From contig NZ_JACVEE010000004.1 in NCBI RefSeq assembly GCF_015355755.1, positions 372,001-436,000 of the forward strand: DNA of 64,000 bases, in the 5' to 3' direction. This document shows positions 19,148-27,895 of the stretch, in pieces. Under the pieces are notes generated by a model. That model was given only the letters and a program-made list of their open reading frames with translations, had not been told where the DNA came from and ran no database searches. Made by a program: the position numbers and the translations under genes. The stretch comes from Nocardia sp. XZ_19_385 (GTDB taxonomy: Bacteria; Actinomycetota; Actinomycetes; Mycobacteriales; Mycobacteriaceae). Within the stretch, counting starts at the first letter, position 1. The number at the start of each line of letters is the position of its first letter.

Positions 19148-20965
19148 ATGAGTGCGGCGCGCGAGCGCAAACGGCACGGGCGGCATTACACGCCGCCCGT
19201 GCTGGCGCGCTTCCTGGCGGACCGCTTGCTGGCGCATGCGCCGCCGGGGGATGTGCTGCGAGTGCTGGATCCGGCCTGTGGGGACGGGGAGCTGCTGCTA
19301 GCCGTGCGGCGCGAGGCGGCTGTGCGGCTGCCCGGGGTGCGGCTGGAGTTGACCGGATACGACCTCGACGGATCCGCGGTGGCGCTGGCACGGTCCCGGG
19401 CGGGGAACGAAATTGACTGGCACAGTGGAGATTTCCTGATCGCTGCCGGGAAACTTCCGGCGGGCGCGTTCGACGCGATCATCACCAACCCGCCATATGT
19501 GCGCACCCAGCAGCTAGGCGGGGCCGCCGCGCAGCTGCTCAGCAGACAGTTCGGCCTGACGGGCCGGATCGACCTCACCCACCCGTTCGTCGCGGTCGCG
19601 CCACGCCTGCTGAGATACGGCGGCGTTCTCGGATTACTTTGTGCCAACCGCTTTCTCACCACCAGGGCCGGGGCCAACATCCGCGCGGTACTGCAACGTG
19701 ACCTAGCCCCGGTGGAACTCTACGACTTGGGGGATACCAAGCTATTCGAGGCGGCAGTCCTACCCGCGATCACCATCGCCAGGCGCGATGTAGCGGTGAC
19801 CGAGTGCCGGTATGCATCGGCGTACGAGGTCGAGGTCACCGAAATCCCGAGCGAGCAAGACCTTTTCGAAGCGCTGACCCAGGACGACGGCAGCCTGATC
19901 ACGCACAACGGCCGCACTTTCGCCGTCGAGGTGGGAACACTGTCGACAGGCAAGGTTCCACCCGCATCCGACCCCGCGCCTCGGCGGGAACACCTCGAGT
20001 GGAAGCAGCCCAGTCCTCCTGAGGGCCCTCCCAGCATTCCCGATGTGCCTGCTGGTCTTCCCATCATGACTCTTGGGCATTCCGGCGAACGCCGGGATTC
20101 AGTTGCTGGCACGGGATTAGAGGTGATGGTTGTTCCGGAGCGGAAGTCCGGCAGGCAGGACGATGGGGCTTGGCGGATGTCGCGGCCTGCGTTGGATGAA
20201 TGGCTGGCGGGGGTCGGGGCGGCTACCTGGAAGACGTTCGGGGAGGTGGCGCGGATTCGAGTGGGGATCAAGACGACTGCGGATCGGGTGTTCATATCGG
20301 ATCGGTGGCGGCAGGCGGATCCTTGCCCGGAGCCGGAGTTGTTGTTCGACTTGATTACGCATCATGACCTGGAGCCCTGGCGGATTGCGCGGGCGCGGGA
20401 TACAAGGGTGCTCTACCCCTACGACACCACGCAGCCGCGGCGGATTCCGGTGGATCTGCGTGAGTTCCCCGGGGCCGCAGGGTATTTGCAGAGTCATCGG
20501 GCAGTCCTGGCCGGCCGCAAGTATGTGATCGACGGTGGGCGGGAGTGGTTCGAGATCTGGGTGCCGCAGCGGCCGCATCTGTGGCAGGTGCCCAAGCTGG
20601 TGTTCCCGGATATCAGTGTGCGGCCGAGATTCGCCTTCGATAGATCGGGTGCGGTGGTCAACGGGGACTGCTATTGGATCTCGCTGGCAGATATCGGCGC
20701 GGAACGGATCGCGTATCTGCTGATGGGGGTGGCGAATTCGGGGCTGGGGCTGCGGTTCTACGACGCGGTGTGCGGTAACCGCCTGTATTCCGGCAGGCGG
20801 CGCTGGATCACCCAGTACGTCTCGCGACTACCGGTGCCCGACCCCGGGACACGCGCGGCGTCCGAAATCATCGATCTGGTAGGCGAATTCGTGGACGGCC
20901 GCCCCCTCGACGGCGACGCCCAGCGAACTCTCGACGAGCGCGTCGATCTCGCCTTCACGCGGTGA
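19148..20965 (+). CDS. Eco57I/TaqI-like N6-adenine DNA methyltransferase
   Basis: 605 residues. Motif I is LDPACGDGELL (about 40-50) for S-adenosylmethionine, motif IV is NPPY at 114-117, and the opening RHGRHYTPPVLARFLADR is typical of type II/IIG methylases. The C-terminal half (about 330-590), with WQVPKLVFPDIS and CGNRLYSGRRRWITQYVSRLPVP, matches a TaqI-like target-recognition domain. No PD-(D/E)XK nuclease domain precedes it and no restriction gene lies beside it, so it looks orphan. Residues about 295-325 derive from a palindromic repeat inserted in frame. The end overlaps the convergent TetR gene by 11 bp. Start ATG 19148 was chosen as it directly precedes the conserved block; the ribosome site is weak. 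Confidence 0.85.
   Translation: MSAARERKRHGRHYTPPVLARFLADRLLAHAPPGDVLRVLDPACGDGELLLAVRREAAVRLPGVRLELTGYDLDGSAVALARSRAGNEIDWHSGDFLIAAGKLPAGAFDAIITNPPYVRTQQLGGAAAQLLSRQFGLTGRIDLTHPFVAVAPRLLRYGGVLGLLCANRFLTTRAGANIRAVLQRDLAPVELYDLGDTKLFEAAVLPAITIARRDVAVTECRYASAYEVEVTEIPSEQDLFEALTQDDGSLITHNGRTFAVEVGTLSTGKVPPASDPAPRREHLEWKQPSPPEGPPSIPDVPAGLPIMTLGHSGERRDSVAGTGLEVMVVPERKSGRQDDGAWRMSRPALDEWLAGVGAATWKTFGEVARIRVGIKTTADRVFISDRWRQADPCPEPELLFDLITHHDLEPWRIARARDTRVLYPYDTTQPRRIPVDLREFPGAAGYLQSHRAVLAGRKYVIDGGREWFEIWVPQRPHLWQVPKLVFPDISVRPRFAFDRSGAVVNGDCYWISLADIGAERIAYLLMGVANSGLGLRFYDAVCGNRLYSGRRRWITQYVSRLPVPDPGTRAASEIIDLVGEFVDGRPLDGDAQRTLDERVDLAFTR
20033..20115 (+). repeat. REP-like palindromic element inside the methylase gene
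   Basis: The stretch holds CATTCCGGCGAACGCCGGG, a near-palindrome around a GAAC loop, with another CATTCCCG-type half about 45 bp upstream. This resembles the dispersed CCCGGC...GCCGGG extragenic elements seen elsewhere in the window (43246, 47880). It stays in frame and encodes a Pro/Gly/Ser-rich linker with a codon pattern unlike the flanks. Confidence 0.5.
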
Positions 20966-21575
20966 CGTGCACGCCGATCATGGGAAGCAATGTGCGCCGG
21001 GCGAACTCGCGCCCGGCGGCGGGATCGGCAAGGGGGATCAGGCCATCGGGGGTGAGGGCCAGCGAATGCGCGAGCCGGGCCATCACCTCGGCAACCAGGT
21101 CGGCATCGAAATCCGCGTCCGCGGGCCGCGATTCGCGCAGCTTCGTCGCCAGATAGGTGCGGCCGACCGCGAGGATGGGTCCGGCCTCGGTGGTGAGGCG
21201 GGGCAGGATGAGGTCGGGTTCGGTGGTCACCAGGCGGCGCAGCAGTTTGTTGCCCGCGATGGCGGCGATGAACGCGACGAAGATCTCGACCAGTTGCTCG
21301 TCAGGTCCGCCCTCGACGGCTTGCACACGCTTGTCGATCTCGGCGACGAAGCGCTGCGCCTCGCGCACGCTGACCGCTTCGACCAGGTCGTTCTTCGATT
21401 CGAAGCGCCGATACAGGGTGGCGGGGCTGATGCCGGCCCGGCGCGCGACCTCGCCCATGCTGGTGCGTTTGATGCCGAAGTCCAGGAATGCCGACAGGGC
21501 GCTTTCGAGGAGTTTCTCACCGTCACTGACGGGCTTCTCGAGGATGCGCTGCAGGATGGTCGGAACGTTCGGCAT
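20955..21575 (-). CDS. TetR-family transcriptional regulator
   Basis: 206 residues. N-terminal helix-turn-helix: ALSAFLDFGIKRTSMGEVAR, then RAGISPATLYRRFESKNDLVEA (about residues 25-70). The C-terminal ligand domain is all-helical and not typed further. Convergent with, and overlapping, the methylase gene. Its target is not obvious; a small gene upstream on the same strand starts about 100 bp away. A start at 21575 agrees with the usual 15-25 residues before the first helix. Confidence 0.88.
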   Translation of the reverse strand: MPNVPTILQRILEKPVSDGEKLLESALSAFLDFGIKRTSMGEVARRAGISPATLYRRFESKNDLVEAVSVREAQRFVAEIDKRVQAVEGGPDEQLVEIFVAFIAAIAGNKLLRRLVTTEPDLILPRLTTEAGPILAVGRTYLATKLRESRPADADFDADLVAEVMARLAHSLALTPDGLIPLADPAAGREFARRTLLPMIGVHVTA

Positions 21576-21675
21576 GAGGCTCCAGTCGGTGGCCGGATAG
21601 TGCGCCGCAGCGACGGTGCTGGTGCGGGGTGTTCATTATTTCACCGGCACCGTCGATCTTGCGTCCGCTATGGCC

Positions 21676-21897
21676 CTAACTACGCGGTAAATCGAAGGCG
21701 GCCATCTCTTGCTCGATCGCATTGGCCGCGAAATCTATACCGCTGGAGCGTAATTCGTGGACGCGACGCTGGAGGGCTTCGATCCCGCCCGGCTGCGCCG
21801 CGATATCGGCCACGCTCAACTTGCCCACCCCGCCGGCGACCGCCAGCCCCGTGGTCCGCCCCTTCGATCGGTGCATTACCGGTTCCCCGTACGCCAC
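21676..21897 (-). CDS. Small hypothetical protein
   Basis: 73 residues if started at GTG 21897, which has a perfect AGGAGG six nt upstream; an ATG at 21915 lies before that site and is less likely. The sequence has a short Gly/Ala segment (GLAVAGGVGKLSVADIA) and a helical C-terminus (ALQRRVHELRSSGIDFAANAIEQE). No family is recognised. It runs in the same direction as the tetR gene downstream, 100 bp away, and could be read with it. Confidence 0.55.
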   Translation of the reverse strand: MAYGEPVMHRSKGRTTGLAVAGGVGKLSVADIAAQPGGIEALQRRVHELRSSGIDFAANAIEQEMAAFDLPRS

Positions 21898-22057
21898 CGT
21901 GATACCTCCTGCCATACACGCCTGCCCCAAAAGTGTCCCCGGGGCGGACGGTTCGAACGTCTCGGCAAGAGCCCCCGGGACGCCGGGCACGCAGGCAAAA
22001 TGTTATCAGTCGTTCTTACTGGACGCTTGATCAGTGTGGGCTGTCTCACACCAATCT

Positions 22058-22582
22058 TCACAAGACCTTTGCGTCCCGATGGGTCGACATGTTGTGCAGG
22101 TAGACCGCGCAGTTGAGGCGGATGCGATCCAGCTCGGGTTCGGTCAACTCGCGGCGAACCTTGCCGGGGACACCGGCCACCAGCGAGCCCGGCGGAATCT
22201 GCGCGCCCTCCGGGATCAGGGCATTGGCCGCGATCAGGCTGCCCGCGCCGATCACCGCGCCGTTGAGCACGGTCGCGCCCATGCCGACCAGGACGTCGTC
22301 GCCGATGGTGCAGCCGTGCAGAATCGCGTTGTGCCCCACCGAAACTCCGGCGCCGACCGTCAGCGGCATGCCGGGATCGGCGTGCAGCACGCAGCCGTCC
22401 TGGATGTTGGTCTTGGCTCCGACGCTGATGTCCTCCAGGTCGCCGCGCAGCACCGCGTTGTACCAAATGCTCACCTCGGCGGCCAGCCGCACGCGCCCGA
22501 TCACGGTCGCGTTCGGGGCCAGCCACGCGGTGTCGTCAATCTCCGGCGCTACTCCGCCGATCTCGATCATCATGCTTGGCAA
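22058..22582 (-). CDS. Gamma-carbonic anhydrase-like hexapeptide-repeat protein
   Basis: 174 residues forming a left-handed beta helix: VIGRVRLAAEVSIWYNAVLRGD, SVGAKTNIQDGCVLHAD, VSVGHNAILHGCTIGDDVLVGMGA. The zinc-ligand histidines of gamma carbonic anhydrases are visible in CVLHAD, SVGHNAILHGC. Proteins of this set (YrdA/PaaY type) form trimers; true carbonic anhydrase activity varies. It is co-directional with the GlxA-like regulator 22 bp upstream, suggesting one transcript. Confidence 0.9.
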   Translation of the reverse strand: MPSMMIEIGGVAPEIDDTAWLAPNATVIGRVRLAAEVSIWYNAVLRGDLEDISVGAKTNIQDGCVLHADPGMPLTVGAGVSVGHNAILHGCTIGDDVLVGMGATVLNGAVIGAGSLIAANALIPEGAQIPPGSLVAGVPGKVRRELTEPELDRIRLNCAVYLHNMSTHRDAKVL

Positions 22583-22604
22583 CCTATCGTGCCCTGGAAC
22601 ACAG

Positions 22605-23564
22605 CTAGGCCACCGAGGCTCGGCGGAACATGGCGCGGTGGGCGGCGGGGCTGGTGCCGAGGATGCGGTGGAAATGGTGGCGCAGGCTGACGGCGGTGCC
22701 GAAGCCGGTGTCGGCGGCGATGCGGTCCATGGTGTCGTCGGTGGTTTCGAGCAGCAGGCGGGCGCGGTCGGTGCGCTGTAGCAGCAGCCACTGCTGCGGG
22801 CTGGTGCCGGTGCGGTCGCGGAAGCGGCGGGTGAAGGTGCGACGCGACATCAGCGCGACGGCGGCCCAGCGGTCCAGATCGATCGCATCGCCGAGATGTG
22901 CTCGGGCCCAGAGCATCGCGTGCTCGATCGGGTCGTCGTCGGCGGCGTCGGGGACGGCGACCGGAATGTACTGGGCCTGAGAGCCGCTGCGGTGCGGCGC
23001 GGTGACCAGGGCGCGTGCGAGATCGGTGGCGGCGCGGCTGCCGAGGTCGTGGCGAACCAGGTGCAGGCAGCAGTCCAGGGCGGCGGCCACGCCCGCGGAG
23101 GTGATGATGTCGCCCAGATCGGACCAGAGCGTGTCGGCGCGGACCCGGACCGCCGGGTAGGCGCGGGCCAGGTCGTCGGCGGAGGCCCAGTGCGTGGTGA
23201 TCTCGCGTCCGTCGGCCAGGCCGCTGGCCGCGACTGCCCAGGCGCCCAGGCATAAGCCGACGATGCGGGCGCCGTTGGCGTGGGCGCGGTAGAGGGCGGC
23301 GTGCAGCCGGGGGGAGATGCCGGTGCCGCGGATCCAGCTGGGGATGACGATGGTGCCCGCGTTGTCGAACACATCCAGACCGTGTTTGACGTGGATGTCG
23401 AAACCGGATGGGGTGCTGAGGATTCCGGGCTGCTCGGCGCACACCACGACTTCGTACGGGGTGCTCGGATCGCCGTCGGCGCCGATCCGGCCGAACACCA
23501 GGGTGGGCACGGACAGGTGGAAGGGGCTGATGCCGTCGAAGGCGAGAACGGCCACGGAGTGCAT
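22605..23564 (-). CDS. GlxA-family regulator (DJ-1/PfpI plus AraC)
   Basis: 319 residues. Residues 1-180 form a class I glutamine-amidotransferase-like domain (GARIVGLCLGAWAVAASGL holds the nucleophile-elbow cysteine). Residues ~215-315 form an AraC helix-turn-helix pair: ALMSRRTFTRRFRDRTGTSP and AADTGFGTAVSLRHHFHRILGTSP. It is divergent from the metallo-hydrolase gene across 71 bp, the classic layout for a regulator and its target. Confidence 0.9.
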   Translation of the reverse strand: MHSVAVLAFDGISPFHLSVPTLVFGRIGADGDPSTPYEVVVCAEQPGILSTPSGFDIHVKHGLDVFDNAGTIVIPSWIRGTGISPRLHAALYRAHANGARIVGLCLGAWAVAASGLADGREITTHWASADDLARAYPAVRVRADTLWSDLGDIITSAGVAAALDCCLHLVRHDLGSRAATDLARALVTAPHRSGSQAQYIPVAVPDAADDDPIEHAMLWARAHLGDAIDLDRWAAVALMSRRTFTRRFRDRTGTSPQQWLLLQRTDRARLLLETTDDTMDRIAADTGFGTAVSLRHHFHRILGTSPAAHRAMFRRASVA

Positions 23565-23635
23565 GGCCCGATCTTAGCGGAAGGTGACTCGCGGGCCACT
23601 GGTCGTGCGGTGCGGCGGCGCGCAGGATCTTTTCC

Positions 23636-24403
23636 ATGACCGAGACGATCGAACGCACCAGCCTGCAAGCCCTGCACATCGGCGGACCCACGCTGCGGTT
23701 CCGCTACGGCGGTCTGACCTGGCTCACCGACCCCACCTTCGACGAGCCGGGGGATTACCCGGGCCCGGTCACGCTGCACAAGCTCACCGGACCCGCGGTG
23801 CCGGTGGCGCAGGTCGGGGCGGTGGATGTGGTGCTGCTCTCGCACGACCAGCACGCCGACAACCTCGACCACTCCGGGCGGGAATTCCTGGACTCGGTCG
23901 AGACCGTGTTGTCCACGCCGGATGCGGCCGAGCGCCTGAATGGTGTTCGCGGCATGGCGAATTGGGAGACGGCGGTGGTCGGCGCGGTGACCGTCACCGC
24001 CGTTCCCGCGCTGCACGGGCCCGAAGGCTGCGAACCGGTCACGGGTGTCGTCACCGGGTTCGTGCTGCAGGCCGCGGGGGAGCCGACGGTGTACGTGTCC
24101 GGGGACAATGCCTCGGTGGACCTGGTCGGGGAGATCGCCGAGCGCGTCGGCCGGATCGATGTCGCGATTCTGTTTGTGGGCGCGGCGAATCCGGGCGCCT
24201 TCGGCGATACCGATGTCACCCTGAACGCGCGCACCGCCGTACAGGCCGCGGCGAAGCTGGGCGACGCCGTCATCGTGCCGGTGCACGGCGAGGGCTGGGC
24301 GCACTTCACCGAAACCCTCGACCACCTGGCGCGCACCTTCGAATACGCGGGTCGCGCACAGCAATTGCGGATTCCGCCCTTGGGGCAGGAGATCGGAGTC
24401 TGA
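23636..24403 (+). CDS. Metallo-beta-lactamase-fold hydrolase (UlaG-like)
   Basis: 255 residues. The metal motif is SHDQHADNLDH (residues 69-79), a variant of HxHxDH in which the first histidine pair is split by DQ as in UlaG-like proteins; further ligands are PALHGPEG, SGDNAS and PVHGEGW. Such proteins hydrolyse lactones or phosphate esters. Substrate unknown. Divergent from the GlxA-like regulator, which probably controls it. Confidence 0.85.
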   Translation: MTETIERTSLQALHIGGPTLRFRYGGLTWLTDPTFDEPGDYPGPVTLHKLTGPAVPVAQVGAVDVVLLSHDQHADNLDHSGREFLDSVETVLSTPDAAERLNGVRGMANWETAVVGAVTVTAVPALHGPEGCEPVTGVVTGFVLQAAGEPTVYVSGDNASVDLVGEIAERVGRIDVAILFVGAANPGAFGDTDVTLNARTAVQAAAKLGDAVIVPVHGEGWAHFTETLDHLARTFEYAGRAQQLRIPPLGQEIGV

Positions 24404-24490
24404 CCCCCTCCGGTTCATTGCCGCTGCTCGCGCCGAGGAGCGGGAGCGGGCGACGTGGCGAAATCCCGGATGCGCGAGGACACTGAGGGC

Positions 24491-24874
24491 ATGGCAAACA
24501 ATGGACCGTTCGGGATTGATCCGGAAGACTTCGAGCGCGTGCTGCGTGAGGTGGGCGTGGAATTCCGGGACAAGCTCGGACAGGCCAGTCAGTACATTGA
24601 TCGCACCAGCTTCAATACCCTGGCCTCGGTGCTCGGTCAGTTCGTCCAGCAGGAGCGCCCGAGCGCGCCGAAACCGGAGGGGCCGACCACCGGCGAGACC
24701 GGCAGCGGAGTGTGGGCGATCTACACCCTCGAGGACGACGGCACGGCGCGGGTCGATCAGGTCTTCCCGAGTGAGCTCGAAGCCCTGCGCGCACATCGGG
24801 ACAACACCGATGACCGGCGGCGCTTGCGCTTCCTTCCTTACGGCGTTCCCGCGAGCGTGCTCGACGCCGGGTAG
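24491..24874 (+). CDS. Hypothetical protein
   Basis: 127 residues, acidic and soluble. It begins with a short helical part (FGIDPEDFERVLREVGVEF), has a Pro/Gly-rich middle (SAPKPEGPTTGETGSG) and ends in a compact block (VWAIYTLEDDGTARVDQVFPSELEALRAHRDN) that reads like a small alpha/beta domain. No family is recognised. ATG at 24491 was chosen; a GTG at 24455 is an alternative. It ends 3 bp before the stop of the convergent TetR gene. Confidence 0.7.
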   Translation: MANNGPFGIDPEDFERVLREVGVEFRDKLGQASQYIDRTSFNTLASVLGQFVQQERPSAPKPEGPTTGETGSGVWAIYTLEDDGTARVDQVFPSELEALRAHRDNTDDRRRLRFLPYGVPASVLDAG

Positions 24875-24877
24875 GCG

Positions 24878-25495
24878 TCACGGCAGCAACTGACAGGTCA
24901 GCGCGTCGGCCGCCCACGACGTCCACTCCGCGGGTGTCCAGCCGCGTTCGCGGACGAGTAGGTGGTAGGTCTCGGGGGAGAGCACGGCGAGGGCGATGTC
25001 TGCCGCGCGGGCGGTATCGAGCCCGGCGCGCAGGGGGGTTTTTCCGGCGAGCGCTTCGGCCAGGCGGCGCTGGACGAGGTGGCGTTGAGCGAGGTTGGTC
25101 TGCCAGAGCTCGGCGAGTTCGGGGTCGGTGGCCGCCGCCGACCGGATCACCTCGAGCAGGGGGCTGACGCGGCCGAAAATCGTTGCGGCGGCGTCGACTT
25201 GGAATCGCAGTTGATCGGCGGGCGGGGCCGTCAGCGCGGTGGCGAACCAGGCTCGGTCCATGGTCGCGATCGGTTCGGTGTCGCCGGCGATCTCGGTGTC
25301 CAGTAGCTCGGACAGGATCGCGCGCTTGGTCGCGAAAGTGAAGTAGAGAGTCTGCACCGCCATGCCCGCTTCCTCGGCGATGGCCTTCATCGTCGTCGCC
25401 GTGTAGCCGCGGGTGGTGAACAGTTCCCGTGCCGCCGCCAGCATCTTGGCGCGGTTGGCCATCGTCCGGGCAGCGCGGGCGCCTTTCTCGGTCAT
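24878..25495 (-). CDS. TetR-family repressor of the adjacent MFS pump
   Basis: 205 residues. Helix-turn-helix in AAARELFTTRGYTATTMKAIAEEAGMAVQTLYFTFATKRAIL (roughly residues 20-60). The C-terminal domain is a TetR ligand pocket of unknown specificity. It is divergent from the MFS transporter gene across 77 bp that hold an inverted repeat, so autorepression and control of the pump by its drug or metabolite are likely; that is inference from layout. Confidence 0.9.
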   Translation of the reverse strand: MTEKGARAARTMANRAKMLAAARELFTTRGYTATTMKAIAEEAGMAVQTLYFTFATKRAILSELLDTEIAGDTEPIATMDRAWFATALTAPPADQLRFQVDAAATIFGRVSPLLEVIRSAAATDPELAELWQTNLAQRHLVQRRLAEALAGKTPLRAGLDTARAADIALAVLSPETYHLLVRERGWTPAEWTSWAADALTCQLLP

Positions 25496-25512
25496 ACCGC
25501 AGATAGTACTTG

Positions 25513-25559
25513 ACTAGAGCGCTACTCCAGTGAAACTCTCACTAAAGTACCGCTCTAGT
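25513..25559. promoter_or_regulatory. Inverted-repeat operator between tetR and MFS genes
   Basis: ACTAGAGCGCTACT at 25513-25526 and AGTACCGCTCTAGT at 25546-25559 are inverted copies with 13 of 14 matches. The left arm overlaps a TTGACT box (25510-25515) that could serve as a -35 element. Two dimer sites or one extended site for the TetR protein would block both promoters. Confidence 0.7.
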
Positions 25560-25572
25560 GAAAGGCTTGACC

Positions 25573-26967
25573 ATGAGTGGCAGAGAAAATTTCGGAGCAC
25601 GGGAACGGCTGATCCTGCTCCTGATCACGGTCGTCGAACTCGTGGTCTTCTTGGACACGACGGTGCTGAACGTGGCGTTGCCCGACATCGGGGCCGATCT
25701 CGGGCTCAGGGAGTCGGGGCTGGGCTGGGTCACCAACGCGTACCTGCTGGCCTTCGGCGGGTTCATGCTGCTCGGCGGGCGGGCGGCCGATGTGCTCGGA
25801 CCGCGGCGGATGTTCGCCGGTGGGCTGGTGCTGTTCACGGTCGCGTCCGCGCTGGCCGGGTTCGCCGATACCGCGACGGTGCTGATCGGAGCGCGGGCCT
25901 TGCAGGGAATCGGTGCGGCCGTGCTGATTCCGGCGCAGCTGGCGTTGCTCACCGCGTCGTTCACCGAATCCGGCGCCCGCAACCGGGCTTTCGGGGTGTG
26001 GAGTGCGATGGGTGCGGCGGGTGCGGCGCTCGGCACGGCGGTCGGCGGGCCGCTCACCGATCTGCTGGGCTGGCCGTCGATCTTCCTGATCAATCTTCCG
26101 GTGGGAGTGCTCGCGCTGGCCTTCGTCCGTCTGCTGCCGCCTGATTCGGCGCGGAGCGGGGACGCGCGGCTCGACGTGCCCGGCGCGATCACGGGCACCG
26201 CCGGGTTACTGCTCATCGGCTATGCCATCGGGGCGCTGGGGGATGCGACGATGCGGGGCGTGGCAGCCGCACTGCTCGGTCTGGGGCTGGCGTTGCTCGG
26301 CTGCTTCGTGTTCATCGAGACGCGCAGCCCGCATCCACTGATGCCGTTGCGGCTGTTCAGAATTCGGCAGGTGAGCGGGTCGGCGGTGGTGAATGCGCTG
26401 GTCGGTGCGGCGCATGTGCCGACCTTCGCGCTGCTGGCGCTGTATCTGCAGAACACCCAGCACTACACCGCCACCGAGTCTGGTTTGGCGGTGTTGCCGG
26501 TGGCCGTGGTGAATATTGTCATCTCCCGCAGCCTGATTCCGTTCGCGCTCGATCGGCTCGGCGCATGGCGGGTGCTGGCGGCGGGGCTCGTTTTGCAGGC
26601 CTTGGCCATGGGCTGGTTCGCGCGGTTGCCGGAGCACAGCAGCTACCTGCTCGATGTGCTGCCGGGTGCGGTGCTGCTCGGAATCGGTTTGCCCGCTGCG
26701 TTTGTCGGTGTCACCGCGCCCGCGGTGACCTCCGTCGCGCAGGCCGATGCCGGCATCGCGGCGGGTATCGTCAACACGGCACAGCGGGTCGGGTCGGGGC
26801 TCGGGGTGACCGCGCTGCTGTTGCTCGCCGAACTGGCGCCGAGCTCGTATCGGAGCGGATTGAATATCGCTTTCGGGGTGGCGGGTGCGCTGGCCGCGCT
26901 GGGCGCCGTGTTGACCGTTGTCCTGTTGCGGACGAGTGCCGTGCGGGCCGAGAAGGTGGTGCTGTGA
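25573..26967 (+). CDS. MFS transporter, DHA2 (EmrB/QacA) family
   Basis: 464 residues with about 14 hydrophobic segments. Family motifs: the TM1 signature VVFLDTTVLNVALPDIG, motif A-like GGRAADVLGPRRMF, and motif C region GAAGAALGTAVGGPLTDLLGWPSIFLINLP. A proton-driven exporter of drugs or metabolites in the cytoplasmic membrane. Start ATG at 25573 has AAAGG 7 nt upstream; the GTG at 25558 lies in the operator. Its TGA overlaps the ATG of the next gene, so the two are translated together. Confidence 0.92.
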   Translation: MSGRENFGARERLILLLITVVELVVFLDTTVLNVALPDIGADLGLRESGLGWVTNAYLLAFGGFMLLGGRAADVLGPRRMFAGGLVLFTVASALAGFADTATVLIGARALQGIGAAVLIPAQLALLTASFTESGARNRAFGVWSAMGAAGAALGTAVGGPLTDLLGWPSIFLINLPVGVLALAFVRLLPPDSARSGDARLDVPGAITGTAGLLLIGYAIGALGDATMRGVAAALLGLGLALLGCFVFIETRSPHPLMPLRLFRIRQVSGSAVVNALVGAAHVPTFALLALYLQNTQHYTATESGLAVLPVAVVNIVISRSLIPFALDRLGAWRVLAAGLVLQALAMGWFARLPEHSSYLLDVLPGAVLLGIGLPAAFVGVTAPAVTSVAQADAGIAAGIVNTAQRVGSGLGVTALLLLAELAPSSYRSGLNIAFGVAGALAALGAVLTVVLLRTSAVRAEKVVL

Positions 26968-27893
26968 TGAGAGTGCTGGTGCTGGGTGGGTACGGAGCGG
27001 TCGGGCGGCATCTGGTCGCGCGGTTGCGCGCGGACGGGGACACCGTGCTGGTGGCGGGGCGGGATCCCGAACGTGCCGATCTCGTCCTGGATTTGGGCGA
27101 GGACGAGCTGCGGTCCTACCGGGCCGCCCTGGCGGAGGTGGACGTTGTCGTCAATGCCGCCGGATCCGAGGACGCACGGTTGGCGCGGCTGGCCGGGGAG
27201 GTGGGCGCTGCGTTCGTCGATATCACCGCGAATGCGGAATATGTTGCGCGACTGCGGGATATAGAGCCGTCGGGGCCGGTGATCGTCGATGTCGGGCTGG
27301 CACCGGGTGTGACGAATTTGCTTGCTATGGCGGTGCATTCGGAGGGGAGCGGCCCGATCGATCTGGCGGTGCTGCTCGGTGCGGGTGAGGAGCACGGGGT
27401 CGCCGCTACCGCGTGGACCTACGGACTGCTCGGACGCAACTTCGACGCCGAGGACGGGAGCGTTCGGAACTTCAGTCGCCCCACCACATTTCAGCTACCT
27501 GGATACGGGCGGCGGCGGCGGATGTACCGCGCCGACTTCTCCGATCAGCACACGCTGACCCGTGAATTGGGGATACCGGTGCGCACCTACTTCGCGGTCG
27601 ACTCCCGCGTCGCCACGGCAGGTCTGGCCGCGTTGACCTGGTTGCCCGGAGCAGCCAAAATGCCACGCGGACTGCACTTTCCAGGAACCGATCAGTGGCT
27701 GGTGCTGGCGCGTCCGCGATCCGGTCCGGCTCGCTGGGTGCGGGGGCGAAATCAGTCGTGGGCTACCGCGCTGCTTGCGGCGGCGGCGGTCCGGCGGGCA
27801 CGAGACTGTGCTGCGGGCGTGCGTCCGCTGCACCAGTTGATGGCACTGTCGGATTTGGCGACCGAGGAGAACTTCGAACTCGGGCAGGTCTGA
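26967..27893 (+). CDS. Saccharopine dehydrogenase-like NAD(P)-binding protein
   Basis: 308 residues. A Rossmann motif VLVLGGYGAVGRHL opens the protein, followed by VVNAAGSEDARLARL and VDVGLAPGVTNLLA, typical of saccharopine dehydrogenase-like NAD(P)-binding proteins, many of which are not amino-acid enzymes. Substrate unknown. It starts by TGATG overlap with the MFS gene, so the exporter and this reductase likely act on the same compound. It ends 2 bp before a convergent membrane-protein gene. Confidence 0.82.
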   Translation: MRVLVLGGYGAVGRHLVARLRADGDTVLVAGRDPERADLVLDLGEDELRSYRAALAEVDVVVNAAGSEDARLARLAGEVGAAFVDITANAEYVARLRDIEPSGPVIVDVGLAPGVTNLLAMAVHSEGSGPIDLAVLLGAGEEHGVAATAWTYGLLGRNFDAEDGSVRNFSRPTTFQLPGYGRRRRMYRADFSDQHTLTRELGIPVRTYFAVDSRVATAGLAALTWLPGAAKMPRGLHFPGTDQWLVLARPRSGPARWVRGRNQSWATALLAAAAVRRARDCAAGVRPLHQLMALSDLATEENFELGQV

Positions 27894-27895
27894 AA

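Noticed and set aside
22850..24796. 648-codon minus-strand frame spanning glxA and the metallo-hydrolase
   Set aside because: Runs out of frame through two genes with clear domains; no ribosome site.
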